Below, in pieces: positions 1 through 7,081 of a stretch of 8,301 nt of DNA; positions within the stretch are counted from its first letter, which is position 1, and each line of letters begins with the position of its first letter. The stretch is taken from positions 1 through 8,301 of the forward strand of contig CAJQOK010000083.1 of the NCBI GenBank assembly GCA_905479905.1, given 5' to 3'. The notes beneath the pieces were generated by a model. That model worked only from the letters and a program-made list of their open reading frames with translations. It searched no databases and had not been told where the DNA came from. Both the position numbers and the translations under genes were made by a program. The DNA is from an uncultured Aliterella sp. (GTDB lineage Bacteria > Cyanobacteriota > Cyanobacteriia > Cyanobacteriales > Chroococcidiopsidaceae).

Positions 1-347
1 AGTTTACCAAACCACCTAAAATTATTGATTTAGGTTTGCTCTACCAAGCATTGCAGCAAAAGCAAGTAGATATAGTTGCCGGAAACTCTACCGATGGGGC
101 AATTCCCCGCTTAGACTTAGTTGTGCTGACTGACGATAAGCAATACTTTCCACCTTACGAAGCTACACCAATTGTGCGTCAAGCGGCTTTGAAACAGCAT
201 CCAGAATTAGGTAATGCGATCGCCCAACTAGGCGGCTTAATTGATGAATCACAAATGCGGCGCTTAAATTATCTAGTTGAAGGCGAAAAGCGTGATGTAA
301 AACAAGTTGTTAGGGAGTTTTTACAAACGAAAAAGCTGAGTAAATAA
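1..347 (+). CDS. Osmoprotectant (glycine betaine/choline) ABC transporter substrate-binding domain, C-terminal part
   Basis: Partial gene: the open frame is already running at base 3 and ends with TAA at 345-347, so the true start lies before the window. The visible 115 or so residues match the C-terminal lobe of the OpuAC/OsmF-type domain that binds quaternary-amine osmoprotectants outside the membrane and delivers them to an ABC importer. Recognisable stretches are DLGLLYQAL, the NSTDG segment, LVVLTDDKQYFPPYEATPIVR, and the closing LNYLVEGEKRDVKQVVREFL helix, which is the usual end of this family. A TTG at 36 could be called as a start but sits inside the conserved domain, so it is only an internal Leu codon. 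In cyanobacteria this domain may stand alone or be fused behind a permease domain; the missing 5' part would decide. Its neighbour glcD is not functionally related. The family call is firm, the exact substrate is inferred. Confidence 0.88.
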   Translation, partial: FTKPPKIIDLGLLYQALQQKQVDIVAGNSTDGAIPRLDLVVLTDDKQYFPPYEATPIVRQAALKQHPELGNAIAQLGGLIDESQMRRLNYLVEGEKRDVKQVVREFLQTKKLSK

Positions 348-571
348 GAGAAACGGGGCTTGACTTCGGGGGCTTTTTGGTTTAAAATTTATGTTATAAT
401 GGAAAATCTTGGCATTAATAATATTTTTGCTGATACTCCCATTATATAATTGTATGTCAATGAGTAGAAATACGCAAGCGTAAATCCGAAAAGAATTAAA
501 ATCTTTACAAAAATACATAATAATTTAACTCATCATAATAGATATAAATACTAAGACTGGAAAGCCATTCA
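348..571. other. Intergenic leader between the transporter gene and glcD
   Basis: AT-rich spacer of 224 bp with no credible gene on either strand. It holds a candidate promoter (extended -10 at 392-400) and a second TATAAT at 445-450 that lacks a convincing -35 box. No strong GC-rich hairpin followed by a T run is visible after the transporter gene. The best pairing is a 7-bp match of AAAAAGC (330-336) with GCTTTTT (372-378) across a 35-base loop, which is weak. Confidence 0.5.
392..400 (+). promoter_or_regulatory. Candidate extended -10 promoter for glcD
   Basis: Bases 392-400 read TGTTATAAT, a perfect TATAAT preceded by the TGn extension, which can support sigma-70-type transcription without a strong -35 box. 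No good -35 lies at 17 bases spacing (the region is T-rich around 374-379). TTGACT occurs at 360-365 but is 29 bases from the -10, too far to pair with it. Transcription from here would give a leader of about 165 bases before glcD. This is a prediction by motif only. Confidence 0.35.
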
Positions 572-2044
572 ATGTTAGTTGAAGCAACTAAACAACGTAA
601 CTGGAAGCCAATAATTAAGCAATTCGAGGCAATTGTTGGTAAAAAAGGGGTAGTGCAGCGCCGGGAAGAATTGATAACCTATGAGTGCGATGGATTAGCC
701 AGCTATCGCCACCGCCCGGAAGTAGTAGTATTGCCAAGAACTACAGAACAAGTAGCAGAGATAGTTAAGGTATGCGATCGCAATTCTATAGCATTTATAG
801 CGCGTGGTGCGGGTACAGGCTTATCGGGTGGCGCATTGCCTACAGAAAATTGCGTACTAATTGTTACAGCTTTAATGCGGCAAATAATTGATATTGATTT
901 AGAAAATCAGTGCGTCACTGTGCAGCCGGGAGTCATTAACAACTGGGTAACGCAAGCTGTAAGCGGTGCAGGATTTTACTATGCGCCCGACCCTTCTAGT
1001 CAAATCATTTGTTCAATTGGTGGTAATGTAGCTGAAAACTCCGGGGGTGTACATTGCCTCAAGTATGGCGTGACAACTAACCACGTTTTGGGGCTAAAAT
1101 TAGTATTGCCAGATGGCACTATTACTGATGTTGGCGGACAAATACCAGAGATGCCTGGATACGATCTTACCGGAGTATTTGTCGGTTCAGAAGGTACGCT
1201 AGGAATTGCCACAGAAATTACTTTAAAAATCCTTAAAACTGCCGAATCAATTTGCGTTTTATTAGCAGATTTTACCAGTATTGAAGCGGCGGGGGCGGCG
1301 GTTTCCGATATCATCAGCGCGGGGATAATTCCGGCGGGTATGGAGATGATGGACAATCTCAGCATTAACGCTGTAGAGGATGTAGTAGCGACAAATTGTT
1401 ATCCCCGCGATGCAGAGGCAATTTTACTCGTAGAAGTAGATGGTTTGCAAGTAGAAGTAGACGAAACTAAAAAACGGATTGCGGCTATTTGTAAGCAAAA
1501 CGGGGCTAGAAATGTTACTTCAGCAAACGATATAGAAACGCGCAATAAGTTATGGAAAGGGCGTAAAGCTGCTTTTGCGGCGGCGGGACATCTTAGCCCA
1601 GATTATTACGTCCAAGATGGGGTAATTCGCCGGACTAAGTTATCTTTTGTGCTGCAAGAAATTGATAATTTAAGCAAACAATACGGTTACAAAATTGCTA
1701 ACGTATTTCATGCTGGAGATGGCAACCTACATCCATTAATTCTTTATGATAATGCCGTACCTGGGGCTTTTGAAAAAGTAGAAGAATTGGGTGGCGATAT
1801 TCTCAAACTTTGCGTACAAGTAGGAGGTAGTCTTTCGGGAGAACATGGCATTGGCGCAGATAAAAAGTGTTATATGCCGAGTATGTTTACAGAAATAGAT
1901 TTGGAAACTATGCAGTATGTACGCACAGCATTTAACCCAAAAGGTTTAGCGAATCCAGATAAAATATTTCCTACTCCCCGCACTTGCGGAGAAGCTGCAA
2001 ATGCTCAAAATCTGAAGCAATTTGAGAAGGTAGAGTTATTTTAG
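572..2044 (+). CDS. glcD: Glycolate dehydrogenase, FAD-linked catalytic subunit GlcD
   Basis: Encodes 490 residues, close to the roughly 500 of bacterial GlcD. It belongs to the PCMH/VAO flavoprotein family and should oxidise glycolate to glyoxylate in the photorespiratory salvage pathway, together with GlcE and GlcF. The N-terminal FAD domain shows VVVLPRTTEQV (51-61), the pyrophosphate-binding loop RGAGTGLSGG (78-87), APDPSS (138-143) and IGGNVAENSGG (149-159). The C-terminal oxidase cap shows FHAGDGNLHP (379-388), whose histidines are conserved in the family as likely metal/substrate ligands, then GEHGIG (423-428) and the closing NPDKIFPTPR (461-470). The ATG at 572 gives the family N-terminus (NWKPII..F). 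A weak purine-rich GGAAAG lies at 559-564, seven bases upstream. No signal peptide or membrane segment is seen, so it acts in the cytoplasm or at the membrane's inner face. D-lactate dehydrogenases share this fold, but glcE and glcF nearby favour glycolate. Confidence 0.93.
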   Translation: MLVEATKQRNWKPIIKQFEAIVGKKGVVQRREELITYECDGLASYRHRPEVVVLPRTTEQVAEIVKVCDRNSIAFIARGAGTGLSGGALPTENCVLIVTALMRQIIDIDLENQCVTVQPGVINNWVTQAVSGAGFYYAPDPSSQIICSIGGNVAENSGGVHCLKYGVTTNHVLGLKLVLPDGTITDVGGQIPEMPGYDLTGVFVGSEGTLGIATEITLKILKTAESICVLLADFTSIEAAGAAVSDIISAGIIPAGMEMMDNLSINAVEDVVATNCYPRDAEAILLVEVDGLQVEVDETKKRIAAICKQNGARNVTSANDIETRNKLWKGRKAAFAAAGHLSPDYYVQDGVIRRTKLSFVLQEIDNLSKQYGYKIANVFHAGDGNLHPLILYDNAVPGAFEKVEELGGDILKLCVQVGGSLSGEHGIGADKKCYMPSMFTEIDLETMQYVRTAFNPKGLANPDKIFPTPRTCGEAANAQNLKQFEKVELF

Positions 2045-2071
2045 TAAACCCTTAGTTTGTCCAAGAGATTT

Positions 2072-2117
2072 TAGTAGTTAGAGTGGGATTTAAACCCCAC
2101 TCTAACTACTACTTTTT
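2072..2117 (+). terminator. Shared hairpin terminator between convergent glcD and DUF3352 genes
   Basis: A perfect 16-bp inverted repeat: left arm 2072-2087 (TAGTAGTTAGAGTGGG), 8-base loop 2088-2095, right arm 2096-2111. It is followed directly by CTTTTT (2112-2117), which makes a canonical rho-independent terminator for glcD, starting 28 bases after its stop. On the opposite strand no T run follows the stem, so termination of the DUF3352 transcript would be less typical. The stop codon of the DUF3352 gene (2109-2111) lies inside the right arm. Confidence 0.85.
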
Positions 2118-3857
2118 AGCAGGTGCTAACACAAGTAAACCGTCATATTGTTCTTTTTTGCTGGTAATGGTAGTTGTTGTACTGTAGCTACGCACGCTAC
2201 CAATAACTTGCTTAAAAGTTTGAAAGTTTGGATTATTAAATGTTGTCGGTGCGAGACTATATATCCACGACAAAGAAGAACCCATATTGATGTAAAAGTA
2301 ACCTTGGTTAGGAAAAGGTAAAGAACTTGTAGCCGTAGCAAAGTTATAATCTTTTGCTAGTTGTTGTTGAGGCTGGGGTAATAATTCTGTAATTGCGCCT
2401 AATCCTGTTGAAATCAATAGAGTTTTATCATCTATCCAAGTATGAGCAAATATACTTTGCTCGCCAATTTCCCAAGTATTGATGTTGAAACCATCTATAT
2501 TATCGTGAGTATTAGTAGATAAAGCGCCGCTAGAAATAGTCTTGATAGATTCACCTAATTTGTTTAAAGTAGATTCAGCTTTAGGACGATTTGTGGTTTG
2601 GACAAAAAAGCCTAACCCCATATTTAATTCGCTACTTATTAAGCCTTGTTTGGTAGGATAGAAAAATAAAGCATATTCGCCATCCATCCAGCCTAAAATA
2701 TCTTTATTTAGGTCTAATTTGGTAATGCTGGTAATACTTTGATTAAACTGTGCTAGTACATCTTTAAATTGTGGATTGCTGCTTAGCACAGTTACTAACA
2801 TTTGCCACTGAGCATAAATATTACTTCCAGTTGTTACACCGTAAGCGGGTGCAGGAAGGCGCGGGAGTAATTGCGTAGTATTAGAAGCTAAGACATTAGT
2901 TAAACTCGGCTGTTTGCGGTAGGCGTTGAGTTGCAAGCGTAAGCCTTCTGGTTGCTCCCACACTAAACTACTTATCGAACTATATTGCTCTACTTGGGCG
3001 GTATTAATGGCGCTAAGAGAAATGGGAAAAGGTAAACTAGGGTCAGGAGCTAAAGACTTAAATAAAGAGAGAAACTTATTAGGGTCTTGGTAGAGTGTAA
3101 ATAATGCTTGACTATATTGAGGATGCTGGGTTATTTGTTTAAAATTGGGGTTTTGGGCTAGATTAGCACCTCCTGGAGGCTTATCAAGTAACTGTTCAAT
3201 AGGTTTAGCGGTGCTGGCTATAACTATGTATTTTGGTAACAGCGCGATCGCCATACCTTGGTTTTTGATACTATCTGGTTTAGGTACTGGTAATCTGGGT
3301 AAGGCTGGGATTGCAGCTATGAATGACTTTGGTAGTTTAGAAGTTTTTAAGGGCAATGTAGATGGGGGAGTATCCTTTGGCAAATCAGGCGTGGAAGGCT
3401 TCCATTCCAAAATTTGTACGCCCTTGTACTGTCTTTCTGTTATTTGTTGCGAACTTTTCTCCTTGAATCTTTCTATGAATGCTTGCAATTGTTGTTTATC
3501 TTTCACCGCCACTAACAGCAAAAAACTATCATTTAAACTAACTAGCTTTGCCTCTGTTTGGGGTATAAATGCAAAGGCTGCCTGTTCTCCTAACCAAGGT
3601 TGAATATCTGTTTGATAATTTAAACCCATTTGAGCAGGCAATATATTTTCTGCGGTACTGTAAATTTGAGAAAATAATTCAAATTTGCTCAAACTTTGCC
3701 ATTTTACAGTTTTTGTATTAACTACTACTGCAAGCGGTATATCTGCGGGTAAAAATTGAGTAATAGGTGCAGGCGATAATAGTTTTTGCGGGAGAGATGG
3801 AGAGTTGGGCGAGACGGTGTTTATTGCTAATAATGACGAAGTAAAAAGTGCTAACAA
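2109..3857 (-). CDS. DUF3352 domain-containing protein, probably exported
   Basis: Encodes 582 residues that I recognise as the cyanobacterial DUF3352 family, whose function is unknown to me. After a short hydrophobic N-terminus (MLALFTSSLLAINTV) and a Pro/Ser-rich linker comes the typical opening LPADIPLAVVVNT (36-48). The protein seems to be built of two related halves. The pattern 'DI-x-PWLGEQAAFAFIP' around W88 is echoed by 'DILGWMDGEYALFFYP' around W390, and each is followed by a hydrophobic strand and a Lys-rich amphipathic helix. The hydrophobic start suggests export, but with the TTG start it lacks the basic residues expected of a signal peptide. No ATG exists upstream of the conserved domain: an in-frame TAA (3864-3866) lies two codons before TTG 3857, so TTG is the only early start. 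The gene converges with glcD, and a dead histidine kinase gene lies just upstream on the same strand. The family call is good; location and start are inferred. Confidence 0.8.
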   Translation of the reverse strand: MLALFTSSLLAINTVSPNSPSLPQKLLSPAPITQFLPADIPLAVVVNTKTVKWQSLSKFELFSQIYSTAENILPAQMGLNYQTDIQPWLGEQAAFAFIPQTEAKLVSLNDSFLLLVAVKDKQQLQAFIERFKEKSSQQITERQYKGVQILEWKPSTPDLPKDTPPSTLPLKTSKLPKSFIAAIPALPRLPVPKPDSIKNQGMAIALLPKYIVIASTAKPIEQLLDKPPGGANLAQNPNFKQITQHPQYSQALFTLYQDPNKFLSLFKSLAPDPSLPFPISLSAINTAQVEQYSSISSLVWEQPEGLRLQLNAYRKQPSLTNVLASNTTQLLPRLPAPAYGVTTGSNIYAQWQMLVTVLSSNPQFKDVLAQFNQSITSITKLDLNKDILGWMDGEYALFFYPTKQGLISSELNMGLGFFVQTTNRPKAESTLNKLGESIKTISSGALSTNTHDNIDGFNINTWEIGEQSIFAHTWIDDKTLLISTGLGAITELLPQPQQQLAKDYNFATATSSLPFPNQGYFYINMGSSLSWIYSLAPTTFNNPNFQTFKQVIGSVRSYSTTTTITSKKEQYDGLLVLAPAKK

Positions 3858-3866
3858 ATTCTTTTA

Positions 3867-3870
3867 CCTA
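3867..3870 (-). promoter_or_regulatory. Possible ribosome binding site supporting the TTG start of the DUF3352 gene
   Basis: On the minus strand TAGG lies 9 bases before the TTG codon at 3857-3855, a usual distance for a short Shine-Dalgarno sequence. It supports that non-ATG start, since the frame is closed immediately upstream by TAA. It is a short motif and only suggestive. Confidence 0.35.
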
Positions 3871-3894
3871 GTATTTAAAATATCAATATATATT

Positions 3895-4240
3895 TTACCT
3901 TAGCTGGCTAAATATATTAAAATTACTTTTTACTATCATCAGATTGTTGGAAATAGAAGTTAGTATAACTGTAAATGTATTTCCTATTCCTACTTCACTA
4001 TTAACTGTAATTGTGCCGCCGTAGATGGATTAATTTTTCATTTAAATAAGCATTACTATCACCTCAAATAACACAATTAATAATAGGATGGCTACCCGCG
4101 CTCCTTTGTGTTTCTTCTGCTAACTGCGGACAAAAACTAATTAAAGCTAGGTGAGTTGAATTAAGTTGTATTTTCCCTGCTTCGGATTTGCCTACAAGTA
4201 AAACGTCTTATAGCAATTGATTCATAAAATTTATTATTTG
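3895..4240 (-). pseudogene. Decayed sensor histidine kinase (C-terminal remnant)
   Basis: Translating the minus strand by eye gives two blocks of a cyanobacterial-type histidine kinase. Block 1 (about 4225 to 4022) reads MNQLL-stop-DVLLVGKSEAGK, then LISFCPQLAEETQRSAGSH, INCVI-stop-GDSNAYLNEKLIH. This corresponds to the end of the phosphoacceptor (HisKA) domain and the start of the ATPase domain. Block 2 (4020 to 3895) is in a different phase and reads GGTITVNSEVGIGNTFTVIL, the G2-box end of the HATPase domain. Between them the N, G1 and F boxes, some 75-90 residues in intact relatives, are missing, and the join is out of frame. In-frame stops are TAA at 4210-4208 and TGA at 4066-4064. Possible further homology (LQIINF) extends to about 4240; no phosphoacceptor His box is visible beyond. 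It cannot encode a working kinase. No insertion sequence is seen at the deletion point near 4021. Confidence 0.78.
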
Positions 4241-4327
4241 AAGCGATTGTCATTAATCAAAAGTTATTAATTTGTCAATATGCCTTAAATAGTTGCAGAT
4301 TTAAAAACTAATTACCAATATAATTGT

Positions 4328-4356
4328 TTGGCTTAGGGGTTAAAGCAAGATAATAT
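4328..4356 (+). promoter_or_regulatory. Candidate promoter of the glcE-glcF-uma2 transcript
   Basis: TTGGCT at 4328-4333 and TAATAT at 4351-4356 are separated by exactly 17 bases, and each matches the sigma-70 consensus at four of six positions. The expected start, near 4363, would leave a leader of about 40 bases before glcE. The surrounding DNA is AT-rich, so chance matches are easy and this is only a candidate. Confidence 0.33.
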
Positions 4357-4402
4357 AAACTAAATCAGTAGATTTACTGTTGCTATTAATAGATAAATTA
4401 GG

Positions 4403-5707
4403 ATGAATGCGAATTTCTCTCAAATCCAGGCCATAGTTAGTCAAGAGAATTTTTGCCAGTGGGAAAACCACAACCATATCAAACAAAAAACAATAACTCA
4501 AGCCTCCGCATCTCCTATTAATCCACAGTGTATTGTTTATCCCCAAACTCCGGCAGAACTAGCATCAATTATTGCCTACATATCCAGTAACAACGGGAAA
4601 ATTTTACTTTGTAGCGGTGGTAGCAAACTTAGCTGGGGTGGATTGGTACAAAATGTAGATGTAATTGTCAGTATCGAACGCTTAAACCAAGTAATCGAAC
4701 ACGCTGTAGGCGACTTAACGGTAACAGTAGAAGCCGGAACTAAATTTGCTGATTTGCAGGCTATTTTAGCAAAATCTGGGCAGTTTCTCCCCCTCGACCC
4801 CGCCAGCCCTGAATCTGCTAGTATCGGAGGTATTATCGCTACGGCGGATGCTGGTTCGCTGCGCCAACGCTACGGTGGGGTAAGGGATTTGTTGCTAGGG
4901 ATTACTTTTGTCCGCGCCGATGGACAGATTGCAATAGCTGGAGGACGAGTAGTAAAAAATGTTGCCGGCTACGACTTAATGAAATTATTTACTGGCTCTT
5001 ACGGCACATTGGGCGCAATTTGTCAAGCAACTTTGCGAGTTTATCCGCTACCCGAAGCTTCCACAACTGTTGTATTGACAGGGAATGTAGAAAACCTTAC
5101 TCAAGCCGCAAAAACCCTCCGCGCTTCGGCTTTAACTCCTGCTAAATTTGACTTATTGTCACCTCAGTTAGTTACAAATTTGTGCTTAGGTAAGGGGATG
5201 GGATTAATTGCTGGTTTTGCCAGCTTAAAGGAAAGTGTAAAACAACAGTCAGTTACTCTAGTAGAAGTAGGGAAACAGTTGGGATTGCATAGCTCAATTT
5301 ATAAAGATAAAGAGGAAAATACGCTCTGGCAAGAATTAGAGCAACAAATGCGCCAAACTGATATAGAGCAAATTACTTGCAAAATCGGTGTATTACCAGC
5401 CACCGCCGTAGAGGTAATAGTGGAAATTGATAGCCTAAGCCGGGGAATGAGCTTAATTCACGCTCTTAGTGGGTTAGGTGTATGGCGATGTCCAGTTGAT
5501 ACTACCGTAGCAGAGATTTTAAAAGTGCGATCGCTTTGTCAAAGCAGGGGCGGTTTTCTTACAATGTTAGAAGCACCCATTGATTGCAAGCAACAGTTAG
5601 ATGTGTGGGGTTACTCTGGTAACTCTTTGGAATTGATGCAAAAAATTAAACATCAATTTGACCCCAAAAATGTACTCAATCCTCACCGTTTTGTCGGCGG
5701 AATTTAG
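4403..5707 (+). CDS. glcE: Glycolate dehydrogenase, FAD-binding subunit GlcE
   Basis: Encodes 434 residues, longer than the roughly 350 of the E. coli protein; I believe the longer form is usual in cyanobacteria. It is a PCMH-type FAD-binding protein that works with GlcD and GlcF. Visible features are VYPQTPAELASII (45-57), the phosphate-binding loop CSGGSKLSWGG (70-80), LPLDPASP (129-136), SIGGIIATADAGSLR (140-154), RYGGVRDLLLGI (156-167) and GGRVVKNVAGYDLMKLFTGS (180-199), which is highly characteristic of GlcE. The C-terminus ends FDPKNVLNPHRFVGGI, the usual closing motif of this oxidase family. ATG 4403 has AGG directly next to it, too close to serve as a ribosome site, so initiation signals are weak; no better start is evident. 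It lies 15 bases upstream of glcF and is probably co-transcribed with it. Confidence 0.92.
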   Translation: MNANFSQIQAIVSQENFCQWENHNHIKQKTITQASASPINPQCIVYPQTPAELASIIAYISSNNGKILLCSGGSKLSWGGLVQNVDVIVSIERLNQVIEHAVGDLTVTVEAGTKFADLQAILAKSGQFLPLDPASPESASIGGIIATADAGSLRQRYGGVRDLLLGITFVRADGQIAIAGGRVVKNVAGYDLMKLFTGSYGTLGAICQATLRVYPLPEASTTVVLTGNVENLTQAAKTLRASALTPAKFDLLSPQLVTNLCLGKGMGLIAGFASLKESVKQQSVTLVEVGKQLGLHSSIYKDKEENTLWQELEQQMRQTDIEQITCKIGVLPATAVEVIVEIDSLSRGMSLIHALSGLGVWRCPVDTTVAEILKVRSLCQSRGGFLTMLEAPIDCKQQLDVWGYSGNSLELMQKIKHQFDPKNVLNPHRFVGGI

Positions 5708-5722
5708 ATAAGTTTTAAATTT

Positions 5723-7078
5723 ATGCAAACTTCCGAAAATCTTCCTAGTGAAATTGCTACTCTAAGTAATATTAATGGCTTTGACGAGCAAAACCCACCC
5801 AATCCTCAACTAATTGATACTTGCGTCCACTGTGGATTTTGCCTTTCTACCTGTCCAAGTTACAGAGTAATTGGTAAAGAGATGGATTCGCCTAGAGGCA
5901 GAATTTATCTAATGGATGCTATTAATGAAGGAAAAATACCTTTAAATGAAGCTACGGTAGAACATTTTGATTCGTGTTTAGGTTGTCTTGCTTGCGTTAC
6001 AACTTGCCCATCGGGAGTACAGTATGACAAATTATTAGTTGCAACTCGTCCGCAAATTGAGCGTAACTATCCCCGAAGTTTGCCTGATAAAATAATTAGA
6101 CAAATCATTTTTTCTTTATTCCCTTACCCGAATAGATTGCGCTTTTTACTTGCGCCTTTATTGGTGTATCAAAAGCTAGGCTTACAGAAAATTGTTCGCT
6201 CGACAAACTTACTTAAAATAGTATCTCCACGCCTAGCAGCGATGGAATCAATTTTACCAAAAGTTACTCTTAAAGCTTTTCAAGATAACTTACCTACAAT
6301 TATTCCCGCTCAAGGTGAAAAACGCTATCGTGTAGGCATGATTTTGGGTTGCGTACAACGTTTATTTTTCTCGCCAGTTAATGAGGCGACGGTAAGAGTT
6401 TTAACTGCTAATGGTTGCGAAGTTGTCATTCCCAAAAGTCAAGGCTGTTGCGCTGCGCTTCCTGAACATCAAGGACAAACGGAACAGGCGCAAAGCTTGG
6501 CGAGACAGATGATTGATAGTTTTGCAGATACGGAAGTTGATGCGGTAATTATTAACGCTGCTGGATGCGGACATACTTTAAAAGAATACGGTCATATTTT
6601 AGAAGATGACGCAGAATACAAAGAAAAAGCTCAAGAATTTGCAAGTAAAGTTAAAGACGTTCAAGAGTTTTTAGCAACGGTAGGATTGACGGCGAAATTA
6701 TTGCCAATTACTGAGGAAACCTTAACTCTTGTTTATCAAGATGCGTGTCATTTGTTGCATGGTCAAAAAATTAGCGTCCAACCGCGCCAGTTGTTAAAAC
6801 AAATTCCCCAAGTCAAGTTAGTTGAACCTATTGATGCGGCTTTATGTTGTGGTAGTGCAGGGGTTTATAATATGCTGCAACCGGAAGTTGCGGAGGAATT
6901 AGGCAATCAAAAAGTTCAAAATCTCCTCAATACTGGTGCAGATTTAATTGCTTCAGCTAATCCTGGTTGTACTTTGCAAATAAATAAACATTTAGAAATG
7001 CAAGGTAAAAAAATTGATGTAATTCACCCCATAGAATTATTAGATTATTCAATTCGGGGAATAAAGTTACAAAAATAA
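5723..7078 (+). CDS. glcF: Glycolate dehydrogenase, iron-sulfur subunit GlcF
   Basis: Encodes 451 residues. This subunit carries electrons from the flavin subunits towards the quinone pool. Two ferredoxin-like [4Fe-4S] motifs are complete: C34-x2-C37-x2-C40-x3-C44-P and C85-x2-C88-x2-C91-x3-C95-P. The C-terminal half has two CCG (cysteine-rich) domains of the GlcF/heterodisulfide reductase type. The first has C210, the C242-C243 pair (QGCCAALPEH) and C282 (AAGCGH). The second has C342 (DACHLLHGQ), the C375-C376 pair (ALCCGSAG) and C416 (NPGCTLQI). All expected cysteines are present, so the protein looks functional. No membrane helix is obvious, so membrane contact would be peripheral. The ATG at 5723 lies 15 bases after glcE and has no clear Shine-Dalgarno sequence. 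The uma2 gene begins only 3 bases after its stop. Confidence 0.95.
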   Translation: MQTSENLPSEIATLSNINGFDEQNPPNPQLIDTCVHCGFCLSTCPSYRVIGKEMDSPRGRIYLMDAINEGKIPLNEATVEHFDSCLGCLACVTTCPSGVQYDKLLVATRPQIERNYPRSLPDKIIRQIIFSLFPYPNRLRFLLAPLLVYQKLGLQKIVRSTNLLKIVSPRLAAMESILPKVTLKAFQDNLPTIIPAQGEKRYRVGMILGCVQRLFFSPVNEATVRVLTANGCEVVIPKSQGCCAALPEHQGQTEQAQSLARQMIDSFADTEVDAVIINAAGCGHTLKEYGHILEDDAEYKEKAQEFASKVKDVQEFLATVGLTAKLLPITEETLTLVYQDACHLLHGQKISVQPRQLLKQIPQVKLVEPIDAALCCGSAGVYNMLQPEVAEELGNQKVQNLLNTGADLIASANPGCTLQINKHLEMQGKKIDVIHPIELLDYSIRGIKLQK

Positions 7079-7081
7079 CTT

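Larger units (their letters stand above)
3858..4402. other. Gene-free stretch holding a kinase remnant and the glcE promoter region
   Basis: Between the start of the DUF3352 gene and the start of glcE there is no intact coding region on either strand. Bases 3895-4240 are explained by the histidine kinase pseudogene. Bases 4241-4402 are very AT-rich and contain a candidate promoter for glcE. I see no RNA gene or strong terminator here. Confidence 0.7.

Noticed and set aside
330..378. Possible terminator after the transporter gene: AAAAAGC pairs with GCTTTTT, followed by a T run
   Set aside because: The stem is only 7 bp and AT-rich, with a 35-base loop, and the G-runs inside do not pair. This is too weak to call a terminator.
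445..450. TATAAT box as a second glcD promoter
   Set aside because: No -35 sequence lies at a workable distance and the region is so AT-rich that the match is expected by chance.
452..470. Possible NtcA nitrogen-control site (GTA-N8-TAC) before glcD
   Set aside because: GTA and TAC triplets occur here but not with the required 8-base spacing.
1000..1365. Open frame of 121 codons antisense to glcD
   Set aside because: It is the mirror of conserved FAD-domain codons, with no motif or initiation signal of its own.
3145..3603. Open frame of 152 codons on the plus strand inside the DUF3352 gene
   Set aside because: It lies wholly antisense to a recognisable protein family and its translation shows no known motif, so it is a frame shadow.
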